DNA from: Rhizobium pisi
Lineage (GTDB): Bacteria > Pseudomonadota > Alphaproteobacteria > Rhizobiales > Rhizobiaceae
Direction of reading: 5' to 3'
Assembly: GCF_003938655.1 (NCBI RefSeq)
Contig: NZ_RJJT01000011.1
Coordinates: 1 to 64,000 of the forward strand
DNA: 64,000 bases
Made by a program: the position numbers and the translations under genes. Shown here in pieces: positions 9,038 to 16,856 of this stretch. Position 1 is the stretch's first letter, and each line of letters starts with the position of its first letter. Under the pieces are notes generated by a model. The model searched no databases. It was not told the DNA's origin and worked only from the letters and a program-made list of their open reading frames with translations.

Positions 9038-9955
9038 ATGAAAGCCAAACTTGGCATGTCGCCCATCGCGTGGTGGAACGACGACCTTCCTGAGCTCAGC
9101 GACGACGTGTCCCTCGAAGAATGCCTGCGGCAATCCCGTGGCGCCGGTTTCACCGGCATGGAGCAAGGCCGCCGCTTCCCCAGCAATCCGGAAGAGATGC
9201 TCCCGATCCTGCGCGCCGCCGACGTGACGCTGTGCGGCGGCTGGTTCTCGGGCACGCTTGTTAATGAAGAACTTGCCGCCAACAAGGACCGCATCGCGCC
9301 GATGATTTCGCTTTTCAAGGCGGTCAATGCGCCCTGCATCGTCTATGGCGAAGTCGGCCGCTCCATCCAGGGCGACCGCTCCAAGCCGCTCGCGACCAAG
9401 CCGCGCCTTTCCGATGACGAGATGAAGGCCTATGCGCGCCGCGTCACCGAATTCGGCGAATGGTGCGCCGAACAGGGCATGCCGCTCTCCTATCACCACC
9501 ACATGGCGGCGGTCGTCGAAACCGAACCGGAACTCGACGCCTTCATGCGCTATTCGGGCGAAGGCATTCCGCTGTTGCTCGACGCCGGGCACCTGGCCTT
9601 TGCCGGCGGCGACGTGCTGCGCGCCATCGACAATCACCACGCCCGCATCAACCACGTCCACGTCAAGGACATTCGCAAGCCTGTAGTGGACGGGCTGGAC
9701 CGCAGCCGGCAGTCCTTCCTCGATGCGGTGGCGCTTGGTGCCTTCACGGTGCCCGGCGACGGCTCGCTCGATTTCGGCGCCATCGTCCAGCGGTTTGCCG
9801 ATCACGGCTATGAAGGCTGGTTCGTCGTCGAAGCCGAACAGGATCCGCGTAAGGCGCCCCCGCAGAAAATGGCCGAGATCGGCCACGCTGAATTGATGCG
9901 CGTTATGACGGCCGCGGGTTACACAGTGGAAACGGAAGGCTTCCCGAAGGGATAA
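9038..9955 (+). CDS. iolE: Inosose dehydratase
   Basis: A 305-residue xylose-isomerase-like TIM-barrel protein that dehydrates 2-keto-myo-inositol. Visible family features are ISPIAWWND-type N-terminus (GMSPIAWWNDD), the metal-site histidines YHHHMAAVVET, LLDAGHLAFAGGD, and INHVHVKDIR. An ATG six bases earlier is too close to AAGGAG, so the second ATG, 7 bases after that site, is preferred. Confidence 0.93.
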   Translation: MKAKLGMSPIAWWNDDLPELSDDVSLEECLRQSRGAGFTGMEQGRRFPSNPEEMLPILRAADVTLCGGWFSGTLVNEELAANKDRIAPMISLFKAVNAPCIVYGEVGRSIQGDRSKPLATKPRLSDDEMKAYARRVTEFGEWCAEQGMPLSYHHHMAAVVETEPELDAFMRYSGEGIPLLLDAGHLAFAGGDVLRAIDNHHARINHVHVKDIRKPVVDGLDRSRQSFLDAVALGAFTVPGDGSLDFGAIVQRFADHGYEGWFVVEAEQDPRKAPPQKMAEIGHAELMRVMTAAGYTVETEGFPKG

Positions 9956-9984
9956 CGGAACGCCCCCAGACTCAGGAGCAAGAA

Positions 9985-10096
9985 GCCCCCTCATCCGCCC
10001 TCCGGGCACCTTCTCCCCGCTGGGGAGAAGGGAAACAGAGACGGTGCGGCATATCCCTTCTCCCCTCGGGGGAAGGTGGCGGCAGCCAGAGGGGGC
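9985..10096. repeat. Palindromic intergenic repeat between iolE and iolB
   Basis: The left arm (GCCCCCTCATCCGCCCTCCG onward to 10032) and right arm (TCCCTTCTCCCCTCGGGGGA onward) are imperfect reverse complements of about 45 bases each. Smaller perfect hairpins lie inside each arm (CTTCTCCCCGCTGGGGAGAAG). This is the common rhizobial CCCTCATCCG-type repeat and a different family from the iolC-iolD element. It would place a strong RNA hairpin just ahead of iolB. Confidence 0.85.
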
Positions 10097-10125
10097 CGCA
10101 CCCGCTAACTTACGAGGAAACATCA

Positions 10126-10923
10126 ATGCCAAACCTCAAGGTGAAACCATCGGGCACGCATGGCCGCGTCACGCATGTCACCCCTGAAAGCGCCGGCTGG
10201 ACCTATGTCGGCTTCGATCTGCATCGCCTGAAGCCCGGCGAGAGCATTTCCGGCGAGACCGGCGAGCGCGAAGTCTGCCTCGTCTGGGTGAGCGGCAAGG
10301 GCAAGGCCTCCGCCGGAACCAGGGATTTCGGCACGCTCGGCGAGCGCATGAACCCCTTCGACGGCGCGCCGCATGCGCTCTATATTCCGATGGAATCGAC
10401 TTGGTCGGTCACGGCGGAAACCGATCTGGAACTTGCTGTCTGCTCCGCCCCTGGCGGCGGCACCTATGAGGCGAAGGCGATCCCGCCGGGCACGCATCCG
10501 CAGGTGACGCGTGGCAAGGGCACGAATGTACGCTATGTCAACAATATCATGCCGGAAGACGACAGCTCGGCGCATTCGCTGCTCGTCGTTGAGGTGATCA
10601 CGCCGGGCGGCCACACCTCCTCCTATCCGCCGCACAAGCACGACCAGGACGATCTGCCGAACGAGAGCTTCCTGGAAGAGACCTATTACCATCGCCTCAA
10701 CCCGCCGCAAGGTTTCGGCTTCCAGCGTGTCTACACCGACGATCGCTCGCTCGACGAGGCAATGGCGGTCGAGGATGGCGACGTGACGCTGGTGCCTAGG
10801 GGTTATCACCCTTGCGCGGCAACACATGGCTACGATCTCTATTATCTCAACGTCATGGCCGGGCCGAAGCGGATCTGGAAATTCCACAACGCGCCCGAGC
10901 ACGAGTGGTTGCTGAAAGCGTGA
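10126..10923 (+). CDS. iolB: 5-deoxy-glucuronate isomerase
   Basis: A 265-residue bicupin protein that isomerises 5-deoxy-glucuronate to 2-deoxy-5-keto-gluconate, the substrate of IolC. Motifs: GGHTSSYPPHKHDQD (metal-binding His/Glu cupin motif near residue 165) and EETYYHRLNPPQGF. GAGGAAA lies upstream of the ATG. It is the last gene of the operon. The steps after IolC (iolA) and the first dehydrogenase (idhA) are elsewhere. Confidence 0.93.
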   Translation: MPNLKVKPSGTHGRVTHVTPESAGWTYVGFDLHRLKPGESISGETGEREVCLVWVSGKGKASAGTRDFGTLGERMNPFDGAPHALYIPMESTWSVTAETDLELAVCSAPGGGTYEAKAIPPGTHPQVTRGKGTNVRYVNNIMPEDDSSAHSLLVVEVITPGGHTSSYPPHKHDQDDLPNESFLEETYYHRLNPPQGFGFQRVYTDDRSLDEAMAVEDGDVTLVPRGYHPCAATHGYDLYYLNVMAGPKRIWKFHNAPEHEWLLKA

Positions 10924-10932
10924 GAGCAGCGT

Positions 10933-10957
10933 TCGATCGCTAAATAATCTGACAGCG
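10933..10957 (+). promoter_or_regulatory. 25-base motif shared with the region upstream of the 53-residue Cys protein
   Basis: TCGATCGCTAAA, six variable bases, then GACAGCG. The same pattern with the same spacing occurs at 12156-12180. Both copies precede short genes that flank the AraC-family gene, so they may be operators or promoters of a small regulon. The role is inferred. Confidence 0.5.
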
Positions 10958-10982
10958 CAAAGCCGTCACTGATGGTTCACTG

Positions 10983-11006
10983 CCTCCATCCAAACAAGGA
11001 TGGAGG
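10983..11006 (+). promoter_or_regulatory. Perfect hairpin sequestering the ribosome site of the DUF1127 gene
   Basis: CCTCCATCC, loop AAACAA, GGATGGAGG form a perfect 9-bp stem. The 3' arm contains the GGAGG Shine-Dalgarno sequence of the gene starting at 11013. Translation should therefore depend on opening of this stem. Confidence 0.65.
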
Positions 11007-11012
11007 ATCATC

Positions 11013-11240
11013 ATGCACAGCACGAATTTCACGATACCGGCCCGCAATATTCGCTCTTTGCGCGAGATACAGCCGGGCTTGCTTCCGGCCGCAATCACGG
11101 CCGTCCGCTGGCTGGCCCGGAAGATCAGCGAACGGCGCAACCGCAATGCGCTGATGGAACTTTCCGACGATCAGCTGAAGGATATAGGCCTTTCCAGGGG
11201 CCAGACGGAAAGCGACGTTCACGTCTACAGTCGCTACTGA
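11013..11240 (+). CDS. DUF1127 (YjiS-like) small protein
   Basis: A 75-residue basic protein. Its C-terminal half carries the DUF1127 signature: a helical segment rich in Arg (ARKISERRNRNALMELSD), then LKDIGLSRGQ. In rhizobia and Agrobacterium, short DUF1127 proteins of this type affect small-RNA and phosphate or carbon responses; the function of this one is unknown. Its GGAGG is buried in the hairpin described just upstream. The next gene is a divergent-type AraC regulator on the same strand. Confidence 0.8.
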   Translation: MHSTNFTIPARNIRSLREIQPGLLPAAITAVRWLARKISERRNRNALMELSDDQLKDIGLSRGQTESDVHVYSRY

Positions 11241-11312
11241 ACACGAGCGTTAGTTGTGATATTGTGCCCCGGGCCGCCTTACCGGGCGGCCTTTCCAACC
11301 CCGGAACATACG

Positions 11313-12149
11313 ATGTCGCAGTTTTCAACAGCACTGCTCCTGAAAACGAAGACCGTCACGATTCGTGACGTCGTCTGTAATGGCGAGTGCCGTCACAAGA
11401 GCGACGAGGAATGCACCCACAAGACGAGTCTCGTCTATCCCTATCGAGGCGTCTTCATGCGGCATGTCGGCCGCAATGATACGGTGGCCGAAGCCAATCA
11501 GATGCTGTTCTTCAACGCCGGCCAGGGATATCGGATCAGCCATCCCATTGAAGGCGGCGACGCCTGTATCGATCTGGCGATCGACGAATCCATGCTCGAA
11601 GAGCTGGCGCCGAAGGAGCAGGTGCAGCGAGACCCCGCCTTTTCATTCCGTCGCCAGCGCCGGCGGATCGATCCGCGTGCGCAGGCGCTGGTCGCTCTCC
11701 TGCGTCATGGTCTCGTCCGCAACGTCGCCGAAACGCTGGAGGCGGAAACATTGGCGCTGACGCTCGTGCGCCGCTCGCTCGGCGAGCGCACTTCGCATGC
11801 GGCGGGCGCCAGCGTTGGCCGGCAGAAGCTCGTCGATCGGGCAAAGCTGGTGCTTTCCTCCGATCTGGCGCGGCGCTGGACACTCGGGGAAATCGCCTCC
11901 GAGGTGGGTGTCTCACCTGTTTATCTCACCCAGGTCTTCCAGCAGGTCGAGGCGACGCCTCTCTACCGCTACCAGCTGCGGCTGCGGCTTGCCCGCGCGC
12001 TCGATCTTCTCGGCCAGTATGACGACCTGACCGCGCTCGGCCTCGATCTCGGTTTTTCCAGCCACAGCCATTTCAGCGCTTCCTTCAAGCAAGCCTACGG
12101 GCAGACCCCGGCCGAATTCCAGCGTTCGGCGCAATTGCGGCGCAGATAG
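11313..12149 (+). CDS. AraC-family transcriptional regulator with Cys/His-rich N-terminus
   Basis: A 278-residue protein with two C-terminal helix-turn-helix units (about residues 175-275, with SEVGVSPVYLTQVFQQVEA and LGFSSHSHFSASFKQAYG). The N-terminal sensor begins with a compact Cys22-x3-Cys26-x-His28-x5-Cys34-x-His36 cluster, which looks able to hold a metal or react to oxidants. An upstream in-frame ATG at 11256 is less likely because it precedes the conserved N-terminus. The gene lies between two short genes with a common upstream 25-base motif, and I infer that it controls them. The inducer is unknown. Confidence 0.85.
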   Translation: MSQFSTALLLKTKTVTIRDVVCNGECRHKSDEECTHKTSLVYPYRGVFMRHVGRNDTVAEANQMLFFNAGQGYRISHPIEGGDACIDLAIDESMLEELAPKEQVQRDPAFSFRRQRRRIDPRAQALVALLRHGLVRNVAETLEAETLALTLVRRSLGERTSHAAGASVGRQKLVDRAKLVLSSDLARRWTLGEIASEVGVSPVYLTQVFQQVEATPLYRYQLRLRLARALDLLGQYDDLTALGLDLGFSSHSHFSASFKQAYGQTPAEFQRSAQLRRR

Positions 12150-12155
12150 CGCCGG

Positions 12156-12180
12156 TCGATCGCTAAAGATTTCGACAGCG
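12156..12180 (+). promoter_or_regulatory. Second copy of the 25-base motif
   Basis: TCGATCGCTAAA, six bases (GATTTC), then GACAGCG. It matches the copy at 10933-10957 at 19 fixed positions with identical spacing and lies about 65 bases before the small Cys-rich gene. Confidence 0.5.
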
Positions 12181-12246
12181 GCGATGCGGCCTCGATGATC
12201 TTATGAGCCTGTCCCAATCCCGGGACATCAACCGGAGGATCATCAG

Positions 12247-12408
12247 ATGAAAAAGACCACATGCGCTGCCTGCGATTGTGAACTCGGCCCGGAGACCATC
12301 ACCGTCAAGCTCGGCGGCAAGACCGTCGAGGTCTGCTGCCAGGAATGCGCTGAGGCCTTGAACGAGGCGGAAGCGGCGGCATCAGCGACTTCGAGAGGCC
12401 AGAAATAG
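12247..12408 (+). CDS. 53-residue putative metal-binding protein
   Basis: A short ORF with a good ribosome site (GGAGGATCATCAG before the ATG). The protein MKKTTCAACDCELG... has two clusters, Cys6/Cys9/Cys11 and Cys30/Cys31/Cys34, separated by a short beta-type segment (TITVKLGGKTVEV). This layout resembles TRASH/zinc-ribbon metal-binding modules. The gene follows the AraC regulator with its Cys/His cluster and ends just before a strong terminator. The metal and function are unknown; a copper, zinc or redox role would be a guess. Confidence 0.7.
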   Translation: MKKTTCAACDCELGPETITVKLGGKTVEVCCQECAEALNEAEAAASATSRGQK

Positions 12409-12419
12409 ACGAACCAGGC

Positions 12420-12447
12420 AAAAGCCGCGTTCTGGAGCGCGGCTTTT
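12420..12447. terminator. Bidirectional intrinsic terminator
   Basis: A perfect 10-bp stem (AAAAGCCGCG / CGCGGCTTTT) with an 8-base loop lies between two convergent genes. Its A and T ends serve both strands. Confidence 0.9.
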
Positions 12448-12452
12448 CCATT

Positions 12453-13820
12453 TCAGGCGGGCAGAAGCCCGTAGCGCCAACCGCGCCGTTTGGCGTTCTG
12501 CGACAGCACCAGGAAGGCAAGCACGAGCATTCCCGCCTCGGCAAAGACCGGCACCATCCAGATTCCTTGCTCGCCGAAGAGCAAGGGCAACAGGAAGGTG
12601 AGCGGCAGGGTTAGCAGGTAAGGCCGGGACAGACCGAAGATCGCTGCGCGCGGTGCATCGCCGATCGACTGGAAATAGGACGAGAAAATCAGCATCTGCC
12701 CGAAGAGGAAATAGGCGCCGATCGTCCACGGCAGAATGCGCCTGACTTCGGCAATAATGGCGGGATCGGCGACGAAGACGGCGCCGAGGCGGCTTGCCAG
12801 CAATTCGACGGCGATTTCCACCAGTGTGCAATAGACAAGTGCGGCAAGCATGGCGATCTGTAGACTGCGGCCGACGCGAAGCCCGAGACCGGCGCCATGA
12901 TTGTTGCCGGCGATCGTCTGCAGCGCGATGCTGAGGCCGAGTAGCGGTAGATAGGTGAAGGTCATGATCCGGGTGATGATGCCATAGGCGGCAACCGTTG
13001 CCGCGTAATCACGCACGCTCCAGAGCGAAACGTTGATCAAAATGGCGGCCGAGGCCAGCGATATGCCGATGAAGCCGAGGCTCATCGGCGCACCGAAGAC
13101 GACGATGCCGCGCCATTCGGCAAGAGCCAACCCCGCTGAAGGCCTGAGTGCCGCCGACCGGCGCCAGCGGTAGGCGAGCACGGCTGCGAGACAGACGAAT
13201 TGCGATGCGATGGAGCCCGCCGCCGAACCGAGCACACCCCAATGCATCACTGCCATGAACAGCCAGTTGGCAAGAATGTTGAGCAGCGAGGCCGACAGCG
13301 TCACCAGCGTCATGAAACCGATCTTGCCTTCGCAGCGCAGCCCGTCGAGATGCAGCGACAGGAAGAAGCTGACCGGCGCAAAGGTGATCATCGCACCCAT
13401 GAACAACATGGCGCCATGGCCGACAGCAGCGTTTCCGGCTGCGCCCGTTTCGATGATCTGTCGGCCCAGGGCCCAATAGACGATGTTGAGGATCAAGGTC
13501 ACGGCAAGCGCCAGCGTATGGGCTCCAGCGAATACCTGGCGTGCACTTTCGCGACTGCCGGCGCCGAGCCGGCGGGCGAGGATACTCGCCATGCCGTTCG
13601 AGACGAGCGATTGCAGCGCGACCAGCAGCATCAGGCCGGGGAAAATCAGACTGACGGCAGAGAGCGCGTCGGGGCCGACATAGGCGCCCAGGAAATAGGC
13701 GTCGACCACGGTGAAAAGGCCGTTAACTGTGGTAATCGCGACGATCGGCGCCGCCGTCTTGATGAAGACGCCCGGCAGCCAGCCGGTAAGAAAACTATTG
13801 CCTGCGGAAAGATCGGTCAT
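12453..13820 (-). CDS. MATE-family multidrug efflux transporter
   Basis: A 455-residue inner-membrane protein with about 12 hydrophobic helices and the two-fold MatE repeat (residues about 20-200 and 245-440). Family members export cationic drugs or toxins in exchange for Na+ or H+. Recognisable segments are FTVVDAYFLGAYVGPDALSA in the first repeat and GLRVGRSLQIAMLAAL in the second. It is a single gene converging on the small Cys protein gene. The substrate cannot be told from sequence. Confidence 0.88.
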   Translation of the reverse strand: MTDLSAGNSFLTGWLPGVFIKTAAPIVAITTVNGLFTVVDAYFLGAYVGPDALSAVSLIFPGLMLLVALQSLVSNGMASILARRLGAGSRESARQVFAGAHTLALAVTLILNIVYWALGRQIIETGAAGNAAVGHGAMLFMGAMITFAPVSFFLSLHLDGLRCEGKIGFMTLVTLSASLLNILANWLFMAVMHWGVLGSAAGSIASQFVCLAAVLAYRWRRSAALRPSAGLALAEWRGIVVFGAPMSLGFIGISLASAAILINVSLWSVRDYAATVAAYGIITRIMTFTYLPLLGLSIALQTIAGNNHGAGLGLRVGRSLQIAMLAALVYCTLVEIAVELLASRLGAVFVADPAIIAEVRRILPWTIGAYFLFGQMLIFSSYFQSIGDAPRAAIFGLSRPYLLTLPLTFLLPLLFGEQGIWMVPVFAEAGMLVLAFLVLSQNAKRRGWRYGLLPA

Positions 13821-13906
13821 GGAGAAATCCGTGCAAAATCGGGAAGGGCCTGGATCCGACTGAAATCATCCGGATCGGGCGGCCTCAAAAGAAGAGGAGA
13901 AGCAAT

Positions 13907-14347
13907 TTAGAGGTCGAGCACCAGATGCGGCAGTCCGTTCGAGGTTTTCCTCGGCGAAATGCCATCGGCGTCGATCTGGGCGGTCACACGTCGGCGAAAG
14001 GCGGAAAAGCTCTCGAAGGTCACGACATCCACCGGCTCGTCGAAATGGATGGTGATCCTGTGGAGATCGCCGCCCGGCAAGGCCGAAAGTGCCAGAATCT
14101 CGCCTGTGAACGGCTGGTTGAGGTAACGGCCGCGAATATGGGCGCCGACGAAGAGCGGCGTCTTCGCAGCCGCATTGGGCTTTGCCGCCAGGGCCGCGAG
14201 CGTGTTCCAGTCGCGCGCGCCGTGCTGGCGGGCAATCAATTCCAGGGCCGCGCTGTGAGTCAGAGCGGTGCCGCGATCGTTCATCGCCTGGCGCAGGCGC
14301 TTGGCCTGGGCCTTCAATTCTTTAATACCGGGATAACTGGTCATCAT
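13907..14347 (-). CDS. Glyoxalase-related small protein (DNA-wide conserved N-terminal domain)
   Basis: About 146 residues. The N-terminal 55 residues (KELKAQAKRLRQAMNDRG, then THSAALELIARQHGARDWN) match the short conserved domain found alone or in front of glyoxalase-like domains in many alphaproteobacteria. The C-terminal half (AHIRGRYLNQPFTGEILALS) looks like a small beta-rich segment. A start 51 bases inside the longest frame is chosen because AAGG is suitably placed. Function unknown; no complete glyoxalase metal site is visible. Confidence 0.65.
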   Translation of the reverse strand: MMTSYPGIKELKAQAKRLRQAMNDRGTALTHSAALELIARQHGARDWNTLAALAAKPNAAAKTPLFVGAHIRGRYLNQPFTGEILALSALPGGDLHRITIHFDEPVDVVTFESFSAFRRRVTAQIDADGISPRKTSNGLPHLVLDL

Positions 14348-14703
14348 GGAGTGAGCCTTCGAAAGGCATGCTCTTCGACTGCAGATGGGAGCTCGCATTG
14401 CCGCCAGTCAGCATGCACAAGGGGCTGTGACCATGATCGCGAGGACTTCACCATGGATTTTCATCCGCGAGCGGCCGGTGCCTCGAACCGGCTCTTTGTA
14501 TGCGCGAACACCGCCGGCATGTCAAGAATGGCGCATGTACGGCAATGAATGAGCAGATTTGGAGCAAATCTGCACGAAATCGGCGCGATTCCCCCGCAGG
14601 TTTTGCGGAAGGCTTCAATCTTAACGATGCTCTTCAGCAATTGTCAGCACTCCTGCGTTATTATTCTGTCGTACAATAAGCGGAGGCTAAAAGGGCCTTT
14701 CAG
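14348..14703. promoter_or_regulatory. Spacer upstream of the PilZ gene with a perfect palindrome
   Basis: No gene is seen here. The notable element is GCAGATTTG-GAG-CAAATCTGC at 14553-14573, with perfect 9-base arms and a 3-base spacer. It could be a regulator-binding site or an RNA hairpin. AT-rich sequence follows before the PilZ gene. Confidence 0.55.
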
Positions 14704-15036
14704 ATGCACCTCGACACAGAACACCCCAAGCCGGAACGTGCTTACAGGGAATTCAATCTCGACAGACCCGGCAACATCATCTTCGTCGGCCATCACCTCA
14801 GCACCGGAACGCAGGTGCGCTGCCTGATCCGCACGATCACGCTTGCCGGCGCATTGCTCGAAGTGAGCCCGAGCCTTGAGATGCCGAGCCATTTCTTCCT
14901 CGAAATTCTCGGCATCCACGACGAAATCGGCGCTACCGTGGTCAAACGCGAAGGCGAATTGGTGACGATCAGCTTCAATATGCTGCTCAACCCGGAATTC
15001 CTGCATCACGTGCTGCGGCTGAGCTTCGAAACCTGA
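14704..15036 (+). CDS. Small PilZ-like protein
   Basis: A 110-residue single-domain protein resembling the PilZ protein at 17.5 kb: both have YYLNILG/FFLEILG, a VVKREGEL/EVYRNKER turn, then NMLLNPE/NILDPEV. PilZ domains bind cyclic-di-GMP through an RxxxR element and a [D/N]xSxxG motif. Here the second motif is degenerate (TITLAGA), so nucleotide binding is doubtful. It may be a fold-only partner or binding-dead paralogue. Confidence 0.7.
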   Translation: MHLDTEHPKPERAYREFNLDRPGNIIFVGHHLSTGTQVRCLIRTITLAGALLEVSPSLEMPSHFFLEILGIHDEIGATVVKREGELVTISFNMLLNPEFLHHVLRLSFET

Positions 15037-15238
15037 GGCTTTCTCCAGTCTTCTCCTCCTTGCGGCGCGCAGCCTCTGCAGCGGCGCTCCTTCTCGCGAC
15101 CAGACGTGCGATGATCAGAACGGCCCAGTGGAGACCGCACCATTCCGGCTGCTCGAGCGGATCGGCAAAGGGATCGTGACGAATCCGGCGCTTGCGGCTT
15201 TCGACTTCCATGAAGAGAACAACCCAGTTGAGATCCAT
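14987..15238 (-). CDS. Hypothetical protein
   Basis: An 83-residue open frame beginning MDLNWVVLFMEVESRKRRIR. GGAGG lies 8 bases before the ATG, which is the main evidence for it. It has one moderately hydrophobic segment (GLHWAVLIIARLVARR) and a charged Ala/Arg/Lys C-terminus. Its last 50 bases are antisense to the 3' end of the PilZ gene. I do not recognise it, and it could be a spurious frame. Confidence 0.42.
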   Translation of the reverse strand: MDLNWVVLFMEVESRKRRIRHDPFADPLEQPEWCGLHWAVLIIARLVARRSAAAEAARRKEEKTGESLRFRSSAAARDAGIPG

Positions 15239-15329
15239 TGCTTCATCCTCCATCTATTTCCTGGAGCACTTGAGCTAAGTCCTCGCGCCGCTCAGATGTA
15301 GAGACGCTGGGGAAAGGGGGTTTTCATCC

Positions 15330-16196
15330 ATGAAAGATGCAAGCTGGGACGACCTTCAACTTTTCTTCTATGTCGCGACCGGCGGCGGACTTTCGGCAGC
15401 GGCGGCGAGCACCGGGCTCAGCGCGCCGACGATCGGCCGGCGCATGCTGGCGCTCGAACGGGTGACCGGCCGCTCCTTGTTCAGTCGCGGTCCGACTGGC
15501 TATCTGCTGGCGAAGGACGGGCAGGAGCTGCTCGATCGGGTCCGACTGATGCAGGAGGCGGCGCGCGCAATCTCCGACTGGCGCGGCGAGGTGCTGACGC
15601 TGCCGATCGTCTCGACGGCCGCCGACAGCTGGACCTCGCGCTTCATCGCCGACCATCTGGCCAGCGTCTGGACGCCGAAGGACAGCTTCCGCATGTGCTA
15701 CAAGACCTGTGACGCGAGCGTCGATTTCACCTATCGCGAGGCCCATATCGCCATTCGCCACAGTCGGCCGGAGAGCGGCAATGTCGCGATCCGCCGTTCG
15801 GTCAAGGTGGCGCACGCGGTTTATCAGTCGGCCGGCTACGACGAGACCAACTGCAACTGGATCTCGCTCGGCACCGATACCGCCACTACGCCGGCGGACA
15901 AATGGACTTTCGAACAGCCGGATTACTGGATCACCAGCTGGACGACCACGCCGCATATGCTCTTTTACCTCATCCGCGGCGGTGCCGGTCGCGGCGTGCT
16001 TCCCTGTTTCATCGGCGATCAGGAGCGCGCACTTATTCGCGCCGGCCCTGTGATCGACGACCTGACTTACGAAATGTGGATTGTCGCGCATGACGACGAA
16101 CGGCAACGGCCGGAGGTCAGGATCGTTATCGATCGTCTGGCGGCGCTCTTTGCCGATCATGAAGACCTGTTTGCCGGGCAGAGACCATCGGTGTGA
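15330..16196 (+). CDS. LysR-family transcriptional regulator
   Basis: A 288-residue protein. The N-terminal winged helix-turn-helix (residues 5-65, ATGGGLSAAAASTGLSAPTI, then RRMLALERVTGRSLFSR) is typical of LysR. The C-terminal effector domain is diverged, with several Trp and Cys residues. AAAGGGGG lies 9 bases before the ATG. There is no divergent partner gene to reveal the target. It ends at a shared terminator. Confidence 0.85.
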   Translation: MKDASWDDLQLFFYVATGGGLSAAAASTGLSAPTIGRRMLALERVTGRSLFSRGPTGYLLAKDGQELLDRVRLMQEAARAISDWRGEVLTLPIVSTAADSWTSRFIADHLASVWTPKDSFRMCYKTCDASVDFTYREAHIAIRHSRPESGNVAIRRSVKVAHAVYQSAGYDETNCNWISLGTDTATTPADKWTFEQPDYWITSWTTTPHMLFYLIRGGAGRGVLPCFIGDQERALIRAGPVIDDLTYEMWIVAHDDERQRPEVRIVIDRLAALFADHEDLFAGQRPSV

Positions 16197-16201
16197 CACG
16201 A

Positions 16202-16227
16202 AAACGCGGGCCTCTCGACCCGCGTTT
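16202..16227. terminator. Bidirectional terminator
   Basis: A perfect 9-bp stem AAACGCGGG / CCCGCGTTT with an 8-base loop lies between convergent genes. Confidence 0.85.
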
Positions 16228-16248
16228 CCTTTGGTTGGTGCTCACAGC

Positions 16249-16695
16249 TCAGGCCGCGAGATGTCGCTCGATCTCGTCAACCGGCATATTGGTATAGTCC
16301 TTCGCCAATTCCGCGGAGATTGCGGCCTGCGTATCGGCGCTGAGTGCCGGCCGCAGCGTGCCGAGCGCCTTCGGCGGCGCAACGAGGACGATGTGGCGGG
16401 TATCCTTTTCCTGCGCCAGTTCGTCGAGCTTTTCGGCTACCTGTTTCAAAAATTGGGCTTCGGCCTGATCCTGCCAGTTGGTTTCCTCGACAGCGCTGCC
16501 GCTGAAGCCGCCGGCGGCATGGCTGCGCCCGGGCTTGTCGGTGCCAATTTCGCGATCGGGCTCGCTCGGCTGCGTTAGAGTTTCCAGCACCTTCAGGTTC
16601 ATCAGTTGGGCATCGCCGGCATTCTGCATGATCAGAGCCTTGGCTCCATTGCAGACCACGACCCATGATTTCCATGGGACTCTGACGTCGTTCAT
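16249..16695 (-). CDS. Host attachment protein family
   Basis: A 148-residue protein of the 'protein required for attachment to host cells' group, related in fold to the archaeal eRF1 domain. Signature segments are WVVVCNGAKALIMQN near the N-terminus, RSHAAGGFSGSAVE, IVLVAPPKALGTLRPAL, and KDYTNMPVDEIERHL at the C-terminus. It is probably a cytosolic stress-related protein; the attachment name comes from early Agrobacterium work and is not firmly established. The start is chosen at the ATG after GAGGAGTTGAAG. Confidence 0.85.
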   Translation of the reverse strand: MNDVRVPWKSWVVVCNGAKALIMQNAGDAQLMNLKVLETLTQPSEPDREIGTDKPGRSHAAGGFSGSAVEETNWQDQAEAQFLKQVAEKLDELAQEKDTRHIVLVAPPKALGTLRPALSADTQAAISAELAKDYTNMPVDEIERHLAA

Positions 16696-16856
16696 CTTCA
16701 ACTCCTCGCTGTCGTCATTCGAAGCGCGCCGTGCTTCATCGATCAAGGCAGAACGCCCGGCCATTGAAAGAGTTCAGGAAAATTGCGCCGAAATCGAACG
16801 GGTGGCGATCCGGCCGGCCTTTGCTGCGTAGAAGAGGCATCTTCTGGAGATTGACA

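Noticed and set aside
15324..16199. Long open frame antisense to the LysR gene
   Set aside because: It mirrors the LysR coding region. The plus strand encodes a clear LysR family protein with a ribosome site; the antisense frame is a high-GC shadow with no family features.
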